Below are positions 42,848 to 55,911 of a stretch of 64,000 nt of DNA, piece by piece. Position numbers and translations under genes: made by a program. Below the pieces are notes generated by a model. That model saw only the letters and a list, made by a program, of their open reading frames with translations, did no database searches and was not told the origin of the DNA. The DNA comes from Nocardiopsis coralli (GTDB taxonomy: Bacteria; Actinomycetota; Actinomycetes; Streptosporangiales; Streptosporangiaceae). The number at the start of each line of letters is the position of its first letter. Position 1 is the first letter of the stretch. The stretch covers positions 1 to 64,000 of the forward strand of contig NZ_JADBGI010000025.1 of assembly GCF_014892575.1 (NCBI RefSeq), in the 5' to 3' direction.

Positions 42848-43447
42848 ATGACGAAGAAGGACACGGACCAGCCCGTCGTGCTGTCGAAGATCTACACGCG
42901 CACCGGCGACGACGGCACCACGGCCCTCGGCGACATGAGCCGCACCGACAAGAACGACACCCGCCTGGTGGGGTACGCCGACGCCGAGGAGGCCAACGCC
43001 GCGATCGGCCTGGCCCTGGCGCTCGGCGAGGTCTCCGACGACGTTCGGGCCCTGCTCACGCGTGTGCAGAACGAGCTGTTCGACCTGGGCGCGGACCTGT
43101 CCACGCCGGTGGTCGACAACCCGGAGTTCCCGCCGCTGCGGGTCCTGCCGGAGTACGTCACCGGCCTGGAGGAGGCCTGCGACCTCTACAACGCCGACCT
43201 CCCCAAGCTCCGCAGCTTCATCCTGCCCGGCGGTTCCCCCACGGTCGCGCTCTTCCACTCGGCCCGCACCGTCGTGCGCCGCGCGGAGCGGTCGGTGTGG
43301 GCGGCGATCGCCGAGCACGGCGACAGCGTCAACCCCCTGACCGCGACGTACCTGAACCGGCTCTCCGACCTGCTGTTCATCCTCGGGCGCCACGTCGCCG
43401 GCGAGGGGGACGAGGTCCTGTGGAAGCCCGGCGGCGAGCGCGGCTGA
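42848..43447 (+). CDS. PduO-type ATP:cob(I)alamin adenosyltransferase
   Basis: 199 residues. Adenosylates cob(I)alamin to make coenzyme B12, the cofactor of the acyl-CoA mutase encoded at 22.4 kb. Family motifs: KIYTRTGDDGTTALGDMSR (ATP loop), GYADAEEANAAIGLA, FILPGGSPTVALFHSARTVVRRAER, and LNRLSDLLFILGR. The ATG lies in an AT-richer context. It is probably transcribed alone. Confidence 0.95.
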   Translation: MTKKDTDQPVVLSKIYTRTGDDGTTALGDMSRTDKNDTRLVGYADAEEANAAIGLALALGEVSDDVRALLTRVQNELFDLGADLSTPVVDNPEFPPLRVLPEYVTGLEEACDLYNADLPKLRSFILPGGSPTVALFHSARTVVRRAERSVWAAIAEHGDSVNPLTATYLNRLSDLLFILGRHVAGEGDEVLWKPGGERG

Positions 43448-43641
43448 CGCCGACCCCCGTGACCACGTCCGGCGGCGGCCCGGACCGCCCCCGCGCCGCC
43501 GCCGAGCGCTTCCGCCTCAGCGCACGCGCCTGCCTGAGGGGCCCGGGCACTTCACGAACGCAAGTGTCGGCACCTCACGCATCGCCGGCGGGTCCGGCGG
43601 TCGCGCGAGGCGACTACGTCCGAGCACGCACCGCGTACGGC

Positions 43642-43647
43642 TATCGT
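43642..43647 (+). promoter_or_regulatory. Candidate -10 of the lysR gene (leaderless)
   Basis: TATCGT lies 7 bases before the GTG start, with no Shine-Dalgarno sequence. Confidence 0.4.
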
Positions 43648-43654
43648 TCGCGGC

Positions 43655-44545
43655 GTGGAGCTACGACAACTGAGGCATTTTGTTGCGGTCTGCGAGGAAG
43701 AGCACTTCACCCGGGCCGCCGCGGGACTCGACATCACCCAGTCCGGACTGTCCGCTTCCGTGCGGGCCCTGGAGAACGACCTGGGGACCCAACTCCTGCT
43801 GCGCACCACCCGGCGCGTCACCCCCACCCCCACCGGACGGCTGCTCCTGGCCGAGGCCCAGCGCATCCTGGCCGCCGCCGACGGGCTGCGCGAGCTGGTC
43901 GCCGACGACCAGCAGGTGCGTGGCCCCCTGTCGCTCGGCACCGAACAGTGCATGGGCGTAGTGGAGGCCGCACCGCTCCTGCACAAGTACCGGGACCGGC
44001 ACCCCGGCGTCACCGTCAACCTCCAGCAGGCGGCCACCGGACACCTGCTGGAGCAAGTACGAACGGGGCACCTCGACGCGGCGCTGGTGGCGGGCACCCT
44101 GCACGGCGCCGAGGGGGTACGGCTCCTGCCGATCGCCGAAGAACCCCTGATGCTGCTGACCGCGTCCGACCACGTGGTGGGCGAGGACGAGCTCCCCGGG
44201 GCCCTGGAGCACGAGGAGTACGTCGACCTGCACCCCGGTTGGGGCGCGCGCGACTGCGCGGACCGGGCGTTCGCCGACTTCCGCATCTCCCGGACGGTGG
44301 CCCTCCAGGTCAACGACGTGTACACCTTGCTGGACCTGGTGCACCGGCGCATGGGCGTGGCCGTGGTCCCCCGGCCGGTGACACAGAAACCGCAGGCCGA
44401 GGGGTTGCGCGGGGTCACGTTGCCCGGGCGGACCCGTTGGAGGGTGGCGCTGGCGCTGCCCGAGGCGGCCGTGCTCTCCACCGCGACCCGTGCGTTCGTC
44501 GAGCAGCTCGGCGAGGAGCATCCGATTGATGACTCCGGGTTGTGA
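43655..44545 (+). CDS. LysR-family transcriptional regulator
   Basis: 296 residues. The winged HTH is standard (LRQLRHFVAVCEEEHFTRAAAGLDITQSGLSASVRALENDLG), followed by a LysR effector-binding domain. Its neighbours downstream are the mycothiol-dependent dehydrogenase and an MBL hydrolase, so it may respond to an electrophile such as formaldehyde; the target is inferred from location. GTG start. Confidence 0.92.
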   Translation: MELRQLRHFVAVCEEEHFTRAAAGLDITQSGLSASVRALENDLGTQLLLRTTRRVTPTPTGRLLLAEAQRILAAADGLRELVADDQQVRGPLSLGTEQCMGVVEAAPLLHKYRDRHPGVTVNLQQAATGHLLEQVRTGHLDAALVAGTLHGAEGVRLLPIAEEPLMLLTASDHVVGEDELPGALEHEEYVDLHPGWGARDCADRAFADFRISRTVALQVNDVYTLLDLVHRRMGVAVVPRPVTQKPQAEGLRGVTLPGRTRWRVALALPEAAVLSTATRAFVEQLGEEHPIDDSGL

Positions 44546-44655
44546 ATCCCAGTCGTTCCACATGTTGGACACACATGAGCCTGGTGGGGCAGGGTGAGCC
44601 GGAGCGCGGTGCCCTCCGACACCGCCACCGGCCCCGAAGCTCAGGGAGTGTGCAG

Positions 44656-45741
44656 ATGTCCCAACAGGTCCGAGGTGTGATCTCACGCGCGAAGGGCGCA
44701 CCGGTCGAACTGACCACCATCGTCATCCCCGACCCGGGCCCGGGAGAGGCGGTGGTCGACATCCAGGCGTGCGGGGTCTGCCACACCGACCTGCACTACC
44801 GGGAGGGCGGGATCAACGACGAGTACCCCTTCCTGCTGGGGCACGAGGCCGCGGGTGTGGTCGAGTCGGTCGGCGAGGGCGTCACACACGTCCGTCCCGG
44901 TGACTACGTGGTGCTCAACTGGCGCGCGGTGTGCGGTGAGTGTCGTGCGTGCAAGCGCGGGCGCCTGCAGTACTGCTTCGACACGCACAACGCCGAGCAG
45001 AAGATGACGCTGGAGGACGGTACCGAGCTCGAGCCCGCGCTCGGCATCGGGGCGTTCGCCGACAAGACCCTCGTGGCCGCGGGCCAGTGCACGAAGGTCG
45101 ACCCGTCGGCCTCCCCCGCGGCGGCGGGGCTGTTGGGCTGCGGGATCATGGCCGGGATCGGCGCCGCCATCAACACCGGAGAGGTCGGCCGCGGCGATTC
45201 CGTGGCCGTCATCGGGTGCGGCGGCGTGGGCAGCGCGGCCGTGGCGGGTTCCCGGCTCGCTGGGGCCGACCGGATCATCGCCGTGGACCTCGAGGACCGC
45301 AAGCTCGACTGGGCCCGCGGGTTCGGCGCCACCCACACCGTCAACGCCCGCGAGAACGACCCGGTCGAGGCGATCCGCGAGCTCACGGGCGGTTTCGGCG
45401 CCGACGTGGTCATCGACGCCGTGGGCGTGCCGCAGACCTACGAGCAGGCGTTCTACGCCCGCGACCTCGCGGGTACGGTCGTGCTGGTCGGGGTGCCCAC
45501 CCCGGACATGCGCATCGAGCTGCCGCTGCTCGACGTGTTCGGCCGCGGAGGGGCACTGAAGTCGTCGTGGTACGGCGACTGCCTGCCCTCGCGCGACTTC
45601 CCGATGCTCGTCGACCTGTACACGCAGGGCAGGCTCGACCTGGACGGATTCGTCACCGAGGAGATCGGCCTCGGTGACGTCGAGGACGCCTTCGCCCGCA
45701 TGGAGCGCGGCGATGTACTGCGATCGGTGGTGCGGCTGTGA
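44656..45741 (+). CDS. mscR: S-(hydroxymethyl)mycothiol dehydrogenase
   Basis: Zinc-dependent alcohol dehydrogenase of 361 residues; in actinobacteria it oxidises the formaldehyde-mycothiol adduct (and reduces S-nitrosomycothiol). Catalytic zinc ligands in ACGVCHTD and GHEAAG, structural zinc cysteines in CGECRACKRGRLQYC, and Rossmann VIGCGGVGSAAV match the MscR subgroup. GGGAG lies about 8 bases before the ATG. Its stop overlaps the start of an MBL hydrolase gene (GTGA), as in M. tuberculosis Rv2259-Rv2260. Confidence 0.93.
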   Translation: MSQQVRGVISRAKGAPVELTTIVIPDPGPGEAVVDIQACGVCHTDLHYREGGINDEYPFLLGHEAAGVVESVGEGVTHVRPGDYVVLNWRAVCGECRACKRGRLQYCFDTHNAEQKMTLEDGTELEPALGIGAFADKTLVAAGQCTKVDPSASPAAAGLLGCGIMAGIGAAINTGEVGRGDSVAVIGCGGVGSAAVAGSRLAGADRIIAVDLEDRKLDWARGFGATHTVNARENDPVEAIRELTGGFGADVVIDAVGVPQTYEQAFYARDLAGTVVLVGVPTPDMRIELPLLDVFGRGGALKSSWYGDCLPSRDFPMLVDLYTQGRLDLDGFVTEEIGLGDVEDAFARMERGDVLRSVVRL

Positions 45742-46358
45742 GCGACGCCCGAGTGGAACACCTGACGACCTCCGGGGTCTTCGCCCTGGACGGCGGTTCA
45801 TGGGACGTGGACAACAACGTCTGGATCGTCGGGGACGACGACGAGGTCGTGGTCATCGACGCCCCGCACGACTCCGCCGCGATCATCGAGGCGGTCGGCG
45901 ACCGCGAGATCCTCGCGGTGCTGTGCACGCACGGGCACAACGACCACGTCAACGCGGCGGTGGAACTGGGCGACGCCATGGCCGCCCCGGTCCTGCTGCA
46001 CCCTGACGACCGTGTGCTGTGGGACATGACCCACCCCGACCGCGAGCCCGACGGCGAGCTGTCCGACGGGGAGACCTTCGAGGTCGCGGGCACGGAACTG
46101 ACCGTGATCCACACGCCCGGCCACGCACCCGGCGCGGTGTGCCTGTACGCCCCGCAGCTGGGTGTGCTGTTCAGCGGCGACACCCTGTTCGAGGGCGGCC
46201 CGGGCGCAACCGGCAAGTCGTACTCGGACTTCCCGACGATCGTGGAGTCGATCCGCAAGCGGCTGATGTCCCTGCCGCCGGAGACCGTGGTCAACACCGG
46301 GCACGGCCCGTCGACCACGATCGGTGCGGAGGACGCGAACGTGCCCGAGAAGGGCTGA
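45738..46358 (+). CDS. MBL-fold hydrolase coupled to MscR
   Basis: 206 residues. The di-zinc motif THGHNDHVNAA (HxHxDH), a middle His in HTPGHAPGAVCL and Asp in FSGDTLFEG, and the terminal TGHGPST are complete. It belongs to the glyoxalase II-like group. Overlap with mscR suggests it hydrolyses the S-formylmycothiol produced by MscR, completing formaldehyde oxidation to formate; this is a functional inference, not shown in this organism. Confidence 0.88.
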   Translation: MSDARVEHLTTSGVFALDGGSWDVDNNVWIVGDDDEVVVIDAPHDSAAIIEAVGDREILAVLCTHGHNDHVNAAVELGDAMAAPVLLHPDDRVLWDMTHPDREPDGELSDGETFEVAGTELTVIHTPGHAPGAVCLYAPQLGVLFSGDTLFEGGPGATGKSYSDFPTIVESIRKRLMSLPPETVVNTGHGPSTTIGAEDANVPEKG

Positions 46359-46377
46359 CCCCGTACCGACCCCGGCC

Positions 46378-46408
46378 CCGGGCCCGCTGTGATCCACGGC
46401 GGGCCCGG
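46378..46408. terminator. Bidirectional terminator between the MBL and AraC genes
   Basis: 10-bp perfect stem (CCGGGCCCGC / GCGGGCCCGG) with an 11-base loop in the convergent gap. Confidence 0.75.
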
Positions 46409-46435
46409 ACCTGTGTGCGGGGGCCGCCTCGCCCG

Positions 46436-47224
46436 TCACCCGTGGTCGGCCACGCGGCCCGCACGCCGGGTCTGCGCGGGCGTCTCACCCAGCACCGCCC
46501 GGTAACGGCGGGTGAAGTGGGCCTGGTCGGCGTAGCCCAGCTCGTCGGCGAGGGTGGCGAGGTCGGGGTCGGGCCGGGTGAAGAGGGTGGTCGCCGCCTG
46601 CTGCAGCCGGCGGCACTCGATGAGCCACTTCGGGGTGACCCCGGTGTAAGCCTTCACCAGGCGTTCCAGCCTGCGTTCCGACAGCCCGAGCACGTCGGCG
46701 AGCTCCGCCGTCCGGAGCAGGTCGGCACGTTCCTCGGCGATCCGGCAGGCCTCGTTGACCAGGCACCCGCGCTCGTCGACGCGTTCGGCCACGGGCCCGA
46801 GCCAGTTCTGGAGGACCTCGACGAGCCCGGCCCGGTCCGTACCGTCCGCACGCTCCATCACCTCGAGCACCGCCCCGAGGGGTGCGCCCACCAGCGGCTC
46901 GTGCGAGGCGACCAGCCGTTCCGGCGGTGTGTCCGTGAGGAACGGCGCCGCGGCAGGACGCAGGAGGATCCCCACCGCCCAGGACGTGCCGGCCAGGGTA
47001 CGGACGGAGACCCTGCGGTCCGGGCCGTACAGCCCGGCCTCTCCCGGCATGATCACCGCGTTGAAGGCCGGATACGTGAGCACACGTTGCGGTCGGGTCC
47101 GGCCGTCCGGCACCGACCACCGCACCACCCACACGTGCCGCACGAGGCCGTCCGCCCCGATCCCGAAACGGTCGAAGCGGACCTCGGGGTCCCCGGGGTT
47201 GAGGTGGCCTCGGGATCGCACCAC
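46436..47224 (-). CDS. AraC-family transcriptional regulator
   Basis: 262 residues. The C-terminal double helix-turn-helix is clear (LADVLGLSERRLERLVKAYTGVTPKWLIECRRLQQAATTLF and LATLADELGYADQAHFTRRYRAVLGETPAQTRR); the N-terminal half is a sensing beta domain. Start at the GTG that follows AGGAGG with 6 bases' spacing; the longer TTG start has no ribosome site. Divergent from the VOC gene, which it probably regulates. Confidence 0.92.
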   Translation of the reverse strand: MVRSRGHLNPGDPEVRFDRFGIGADGLVRHVWVVRWSVPDGRTRPQRVLTYPAFNAVIMPGEAGLYGPDRRVSVRTLAGTSWAVGILLRPAAAPFLTDTPPERLVASHEPLVGAPLGAVLEVMERADGTDRAGLVEVLQNWLGPVAERVDERGCLVNEACRIAEERADLLRTAELADVLGLSERRLERLVKAYTGVTPKWLIECRRLQQAATTLFTRPDPDLATLADELGYADQAHFTRRYRAVLGETPAQTRRAGRVADHG

Positions 47225-47276
47225 CGGCCGCCTCCTGGTGTCGGGTTCGTTCAAGACGCACGCTCGCCGCCGGGCC

Positions 47277-47282
47277 TACGTT
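47277..47282 (+). promoter_or_regulatory. Candidate -10 of the VOC gene (leaderless)
   Basis: TACGTT lies 6 bases before the ATG, with no ribosome site. Confidence 0.4.
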
Positions 47283-47288
47283 AACGCC

Positions 47289-47786
47289 ATGGAACACGAG
47301 ATCACCCCTGTGACAGGGGCACACACCACCAAGGGCAGGCCCAACGGCGTCACGTCGCTCACCCCGCACCTCGCGGTCCCGTCCGCGAAGGAGGCCGTCG
47401 CCTTCTACCGGGACGTGTTCGGCGCGACCGTGGGCGAAGTGACCGAGATGGGCGGGGTCGTCGTCCACGCCGAGATCGGGTTCGACTCCGGCGGCCTCAC
47501 CTTGGGTGAAGCGGTCGAGGGCCACGGACTGGTCGCCCCGGATCCCGAGCGCGGGGCCGACTACTCGCTGGCCCTGTACGTTCCCGACGTGGACAAGGTC
47601 GTCGCCGCGGCCGAGACAGCGGGCGCAACGGTCCGGGAACCCGCGGCGACCTTCGTCTCGGGCGACCGGTACGCCTCCGTCGTCGACCCGTTCGGGGTCC
47701 GTTGGACCCTCATGACACGCGTCGAGGACCTCTCCCCCGAGGAGAGCGCCCGCCGGGTCGCCGAATGGGCCCGCGCCCAGGGGTGA
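47289..47786 (+). CDS. VOC-family (glyoxalase/bleomycin resistance-like) protein
   Basis: 165 residues. N-terminal beta-alpha-beta with TSLTPHLAVPSAKEAVAFYRDVFGA and the second module with DYSLALYVPDVDKVVAAAETAGATVREPA...SGDRYASVVDPFGVRWTLMTRVEDL, typical of the PhnB/glyoxalase-like group. Metal ligands are partly present (His in TPHLAV; a terminal Glu/Arg region). The substrate is unknown; divergence from an AraC gene suggests a regulated detoxification or modification enzyme. Confidence 0.85.
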   Translation: MEHEITPVTGAHTTKGRPNGVTSLTPHLAVPSAKEAVAFYRDVFGATVGEVTEMGGVVVHAEIGFDSGGLTLGEAVEGHGLVAPDPERGADYSLALYVPDVDKVVAAAETAGATVREPAATFVSGDRYASVVDPFGVRWTLMTRVEDLSPEESARRVAEWARAQG

Positions 47787-47897
47787 GCCTCTCGCGCCGG
47801 GCGGAGGGCCGACGGTCCGCCGTCCTCTGTCCCGGACCCCCATTTGTGGCGAACCTCGCGTCCACTCACCCCCGAACGGCCCACCCGGCCCAGGACT

Positions 47898-47914
47898 TTG
47901 TGGGGTTCCCACAA
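47898..47914 (+). promoter_or_regulatory. Perfect palindrome upstream of the carboxylase gene
   Basis: TTGTGGG-GTT-CCCACAA, 7-3-7, about 135 bases before the start codon. It is a good candidate operator for a fatty-acid or lipid regulator. Confidence 0.45.
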
Positions 47915-47988
47915 CGCACGCGAGCTGACATGGGCACTTCGGACGATTGGTACGAGGCCTCGCGGTACGACAGAGTGGGATACAGGTG

Positions 47989-48020
47989 AAGGCGGTGGTC
48001 CGGTCCTCGGACGCCGCCTT
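47989..48020 (+). promoter_or_regulatory. Leader stem-loop upstream of the carboxylase ribosome site
   Basis: AAGGCGG-TG-GTCCG / CGGAC-G-CCGCCTT, 12 pairs interrupted by a small internal loop, with a 5-base loop. It is followed by the T-rich CTGTCTGTGTTCTT and, 15 bases later, the GGGAGG ribosome site. It has the features of an intrinsic terminator placed inside the leader, so it may act as an attenuator. Confidence 0.4.
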
Positions 48021-48048
48021 CTGTCTGTGTTCTTGGGAGGCTCAACCG

Positions 48049-53532
<5,484 letters not shown>

Positions 53533-53542
53533 CCGTCCTCAC

Positions 53543-53575
53543 CGCACCGGGGCCCTGAAATAGGGTCCCGGTGCG
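53543..53575 (+). terminator. Terminator after the carboxylase gene
   Basis: 14-bp stem (CGCACCGGG-G-CCCT / AGGG-T-CCCGGTGCG, one G-U pair) with a 5-base loop, 10 bases after the stop. It implies fabI has its own promoter. Confidence 0.8.
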
Positions 53576-53703
53576 CCCCGGGACGATCGCGGAGCACCGC
53601 GGAGGCGTCCCGGCCCCCGACAGCCCGGCCGACGGCGCGGGCCGACACCGTCGGTCCACGCCGAGCCCCCGAGCCGAAACCGCCACACAGCAAGGAGTCC
53701 CAC

Positions 53704-54477
53704 GTGAACCTCTTGATCACCGGCATCACCACGCAGTCGTCCATCGCCTACTCCGTCGCCGAGCACGCGATGGAGCAGGGCCACGACGTGATCCTCACCA
53801 ACCCGCCCGGGCGGCAGTTCTCGATCCTGGAGCGGGTCGCCAAGCGTCTGCCGAAGGAGCCGGTCGCCGTCCTGCCGATGGACGTGACCGACCCGGAGCA
53901 GATCACCGAGACGGCCGAAAAGGTCGCCTCGCACTGGGACCACGTGGACGGGCTGCTGCACTCGATCGCCTACGCACCCGGTGACGCGCTGGGCGGGAAC
54001 TTCCTGAACACCGCGTGGGAGGACGTCGCTCAGGCGATCCACGTCTCCGGGTTCTCGCTCAAGGCGCTGGGTGTCGGGTTCCGGGAGCTCATGGCCGCCG
54101 CCCCGAACGGTGCCGGTGTGGTCGCGCTGACCTTCGACGCGTCGGTGGCCTGGCCGGTCTACGACTGGATGGGGTCGGCCAAGGCGGTGCTGGAGAACTC
54201 GGCCAAGTACCTGGCGCGCGACCTGGGTCCGGAGGGGATCCGCGTCAACACGATCAGCGCCGGCCCGATCAAGTCGCTGGCCGGGGGTTCGATCCCGGGC
54301 TTCGACCAGATCGCGGACCGTTGGAGCGAGTCGGCGCCGGTCGGCTGGGACACCAAGGACTCGTCGGTGGTGGCCGACCCCGCGCTGTTCCTCATGTCGC
54401 CGGGTGCCCGCGGGATCACCGGGACCACGCTGCACGTGGACGGCGGTTACGACGCGATGGGTTCGCCGATCGCCTGA
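53704..54477 (+). CDS. fabI: Enoyl-[acyl-carrier-protein] reductase (InhA/FabI type)
   Basis: SDR-fold reductase of 257 residues catalysing the last step of fatty-acid elongation, with NADH. Cofactor loop ITGITTQSSIAYSVAEHA, VDGLLHSIAYAP, catalytic Tyr and Lys in YDWMGSAKAVLEN (YxxxxxxK as in FabI/InhA), and SAGPIKSLAGG plus GITGTTLHVDGGYDAMG at the C terminus. GTG start preceded by AAGGAG. Adjacent to the carboxylase that should supply malonyl-CoA, though separated by a terminator. Confidence 0.94.
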   Translation: MNLLITGITTQSSIAYSVAEHAMEQGHDVILTNPPGRQFSILERVAKRLPKEPVAVLPMDVTDPEQITETAEKVASHWDHVDGLLHSIAYAPGDALGGNFLNTAWEDVAQAIHVSGFSLKALGVGFRELMAAAPNGAGVVALTFDASVAWPVYDWMGSAKAVLENSAKYLARDLGPEGIRVNTISAGPIKSLAGGSIPGFDQIADRWSESAPVGWDTKDSSVVADPALFLMSPGARGITGTTLHVDGGYDAMGSPIA

Positions 54478-54502
54478 CCGGCCCGAGCCCGTGCTGTCAC
54501 GA

Positions 54503-54535
54503 GGCGCCCCACCTTCGCCGGTGGGGCGCCTTTTT
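54503..54535 (+). terminator. Intrinsic terminator after fabI
   Basis: Perfect 11-bp stem (GGCGCCCCACC / GGTGGGGCGCC), 6-base loop and a TTTTTC run: the clearest textbook terminator in the window. Confidence 0.95.
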
Positions 54536-54642
54536 CTGCCCGGAACCCGGCAGGCCGCAGGACCCACGGGTTCTGCGGGACCAAAGGGGATGTCGAGGGC
54601 CGCGGAAGCCGGGAGACATGGAGACGGGGTCTCCTTCCCCTT

Positions 54643-54893
54643 CGAGGTGTGTGCGGGGCCCGCATGGGGCATCGGACCCCGCACACACCATGTGCGGCCC
54701 CGCGCGCGATCTGCTCAGCCCTCACGCGGGGCCGCAACGGCCGGAGCCGCGGCGGCGGCCGGACCGGAGCCCCGACCCGGCCGCAACACACCCATCATCC
54801 GCCCCACACACCCCACCCCGCACTCGCCCGGCACCCCGTGGCCACATCCGGACACCCCGTGTAAGCGGTGTAAGCGCAAACCTCACCTCTCGG
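54643..54893. repeat. Dispersed repeat, copy 1
   Basis: About 250 bp shared with copy 2. It begins with the inverted repeat GGTGTGTGCGGGG / CCCCGCACACACC, continues through a GC-rich middle, and ends in the best-conserved part, GGCCACATCCGGACACCCCGTGTAAGCGGTGTAAGCGC. The short direct repeat TGTAAGCG(G/A)TGTAAGCG is kept in both copies. Open frames exist but shift between copies, so it is probably not coding. It overlaps the 3' end of the 70-residue gene that follows on the minus strand. Confidence 0.75.
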
Positions 54894-55095
54894 ACGCCAG
54901 CGCCTCCCGCAACCCACCAGATGTGAGCGCCGTGACCAGATCGGCAGGGCACGGACAACGGCGTCGCACAAGCACCGCGACGAAGTGCAAACGGCCACGA
55001 TGGTCGTGCAACTCGCAGATCAGGTGGTGCGGGAACTCCGCACGCAACGCAACCAATTCACGGCTGGGAAAGATGCGGTAGCCGTCCACGCTCAC
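54883..55095 (-). CDS. Small protein coupled to the ATP-binding regulator
   Basis: 70 residues (VSVDGYRIFPSRELVALR...). No family recognised; a short beta-rich fold is likely, with a CPCP cysteine pair. The start GTG overlaps the stop of the ATP-binding protein gene (GTGA), so the two are translationally coupled. Its last codons lie inside dispersed repeat copy 1. Confidence 0.55.
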   Translation of the reverse strand: MSVDGYRIFPSRELVALRAEFPHHLICELHDHRGRLHFVAVLVRRRCPCPADLVTALTSGGLREALASER

Positions 55096-55667
55096 CACCC
55101 GGCAGCCCGCGACGCTGGACGCGTCCAGGTGGAGGAACTCGGATGCACCGCACGAGGGACTCGGACGTCGTGCGCCGCCCGGGCCCTGTCGGCCTGCGGC
55201 CAGGAGAGGGTGAAGTACACCTCCGTGCCCTGCCGGGCCGCCACGCTCCCCCAGGTTCGGGCGAGCGCATTCACCAGGAAGAGCCCTCGCCCGTACGCCA
55301 CTGACCCCCGACCCTGGCGCGTGTGCCTGAGGACCGAGTCGGGCCGACGGACGGAATCGGCAACCGGACCGCGGACGGAGATGCGCAGACAGTCGGTGTA
55401 GAAGAACGCCGAGACGACGAACGCCCCGCGCCCGCCCGAGTCGGGCGTGTGCAGCAGGGCGTTCGTGGCGAGCTCGCTCGTCATGAGTATCGCGTCCTCG
55501 GCGATCTGCGCGGGTATGAGCGCTCCGGTTGGCCGGAGTGCCATACGGCGCCGCAACCAGTCACGCACCTCCCTGACGGAGGAGGTGTGCATGGCGAACC
55601 GGCCGAGGTGCCGGTGGGGTTCGGCCCAGTGCGTGGATGGGGGCTTCTTGGTATTACGCTGCTGCAT
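55092..55667 (-). CDS. ATP-binding protein (RsbW/HATPase_c_2-like)
   Basis: 191 residues. GHKL ATPase signatures: N box MTSELATNALLHT, G1 region around GRGSVAYGRGLFLVNALA. Proteins of this type occur in large numbers beside XRE/DUF397 pairs in actinomycetes and act as anti-sigma-like or partner-switching components. AGGAG lies 7 bases before the ATG. Divergent from the XRE gene. Confidence 0.85.
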   Translation of the reverse strand: MQQRNTKKPPSTHWAEPHRHLGRFAMHTSSVREVRDWLRRRMALRPTGALIPAQIAEDAILMTSELATNALLHTPDSGGRGAFVVSAFFYTDCLRISVRGPVADSVRRPDSVLRHTRQGRGSVAYGRGLFLVNALARTWGSVAARQGTEVYFTLSWPQADRARAAHDVRVPRAVHPSSSTWTRPASRAAGW

Positions 55668-55701
55668 ACGTCCGCTCCTGGTCTTGTCAGGTAGTGGGCC
55701 A

Positions 55702-55742
55702 GGCCCTGGTCGGTGGTGTTGGCACCGGCCAGGGCCTTTCTT
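55702..55742 (+). terminator. Strong plus-strand intrinsic terminator with no upstream plus-strand gene
   Basis: 14-bp stem (GGCCCTGG-T-CGGTG / CACCG-G-CCAGGGCC, one T-G pair), 7-base loop and TTTCTT tail. It lies in the divergent region between two start codons, so it cannot terminate either gene. It implies a small plus-strand transcript or attenuated leader. Confidence 0.7.
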
Positions 55743-55911
55743 GTGTGCGCTCAGCTAGCTCGACGGGAAGTCGGGCAACGCACAGTCACTATGATGAGCG
55801 GCACAGCGCATACTCGCAAGCGATCTTAAATAGTCCGTCGCATTTTTAACCCAACTCGTGGATGACATGGAAGAATGTCCCCACACAGCGGGAGAGAGGG
55901 AGGGAGCGGAC

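Larger units (their letters stand above)
47787..48048 (+). other. Leader region of the carboxylase gene
   Basis: 260 bases without a gene. Contains a 17-bp palindrome, a leader stem-loop and the GGGAGG ribosome site of the carboxylase, described in separate entries. Confidence 0.45.

Noticed and set aside
47224..47254. TTG start for the AraC regulator
   Set aside because: It has no ribosome site, whereas the GTG ten codons later has AGGAGG at 6 bases' spacing.
54722..54958. Protein-coding gene in dispersed repeat copy 1 (and similar frames in copy 2)
   Set aside because: Related peptides occur in different frames in the two copies, so the similarity is at DNA level.
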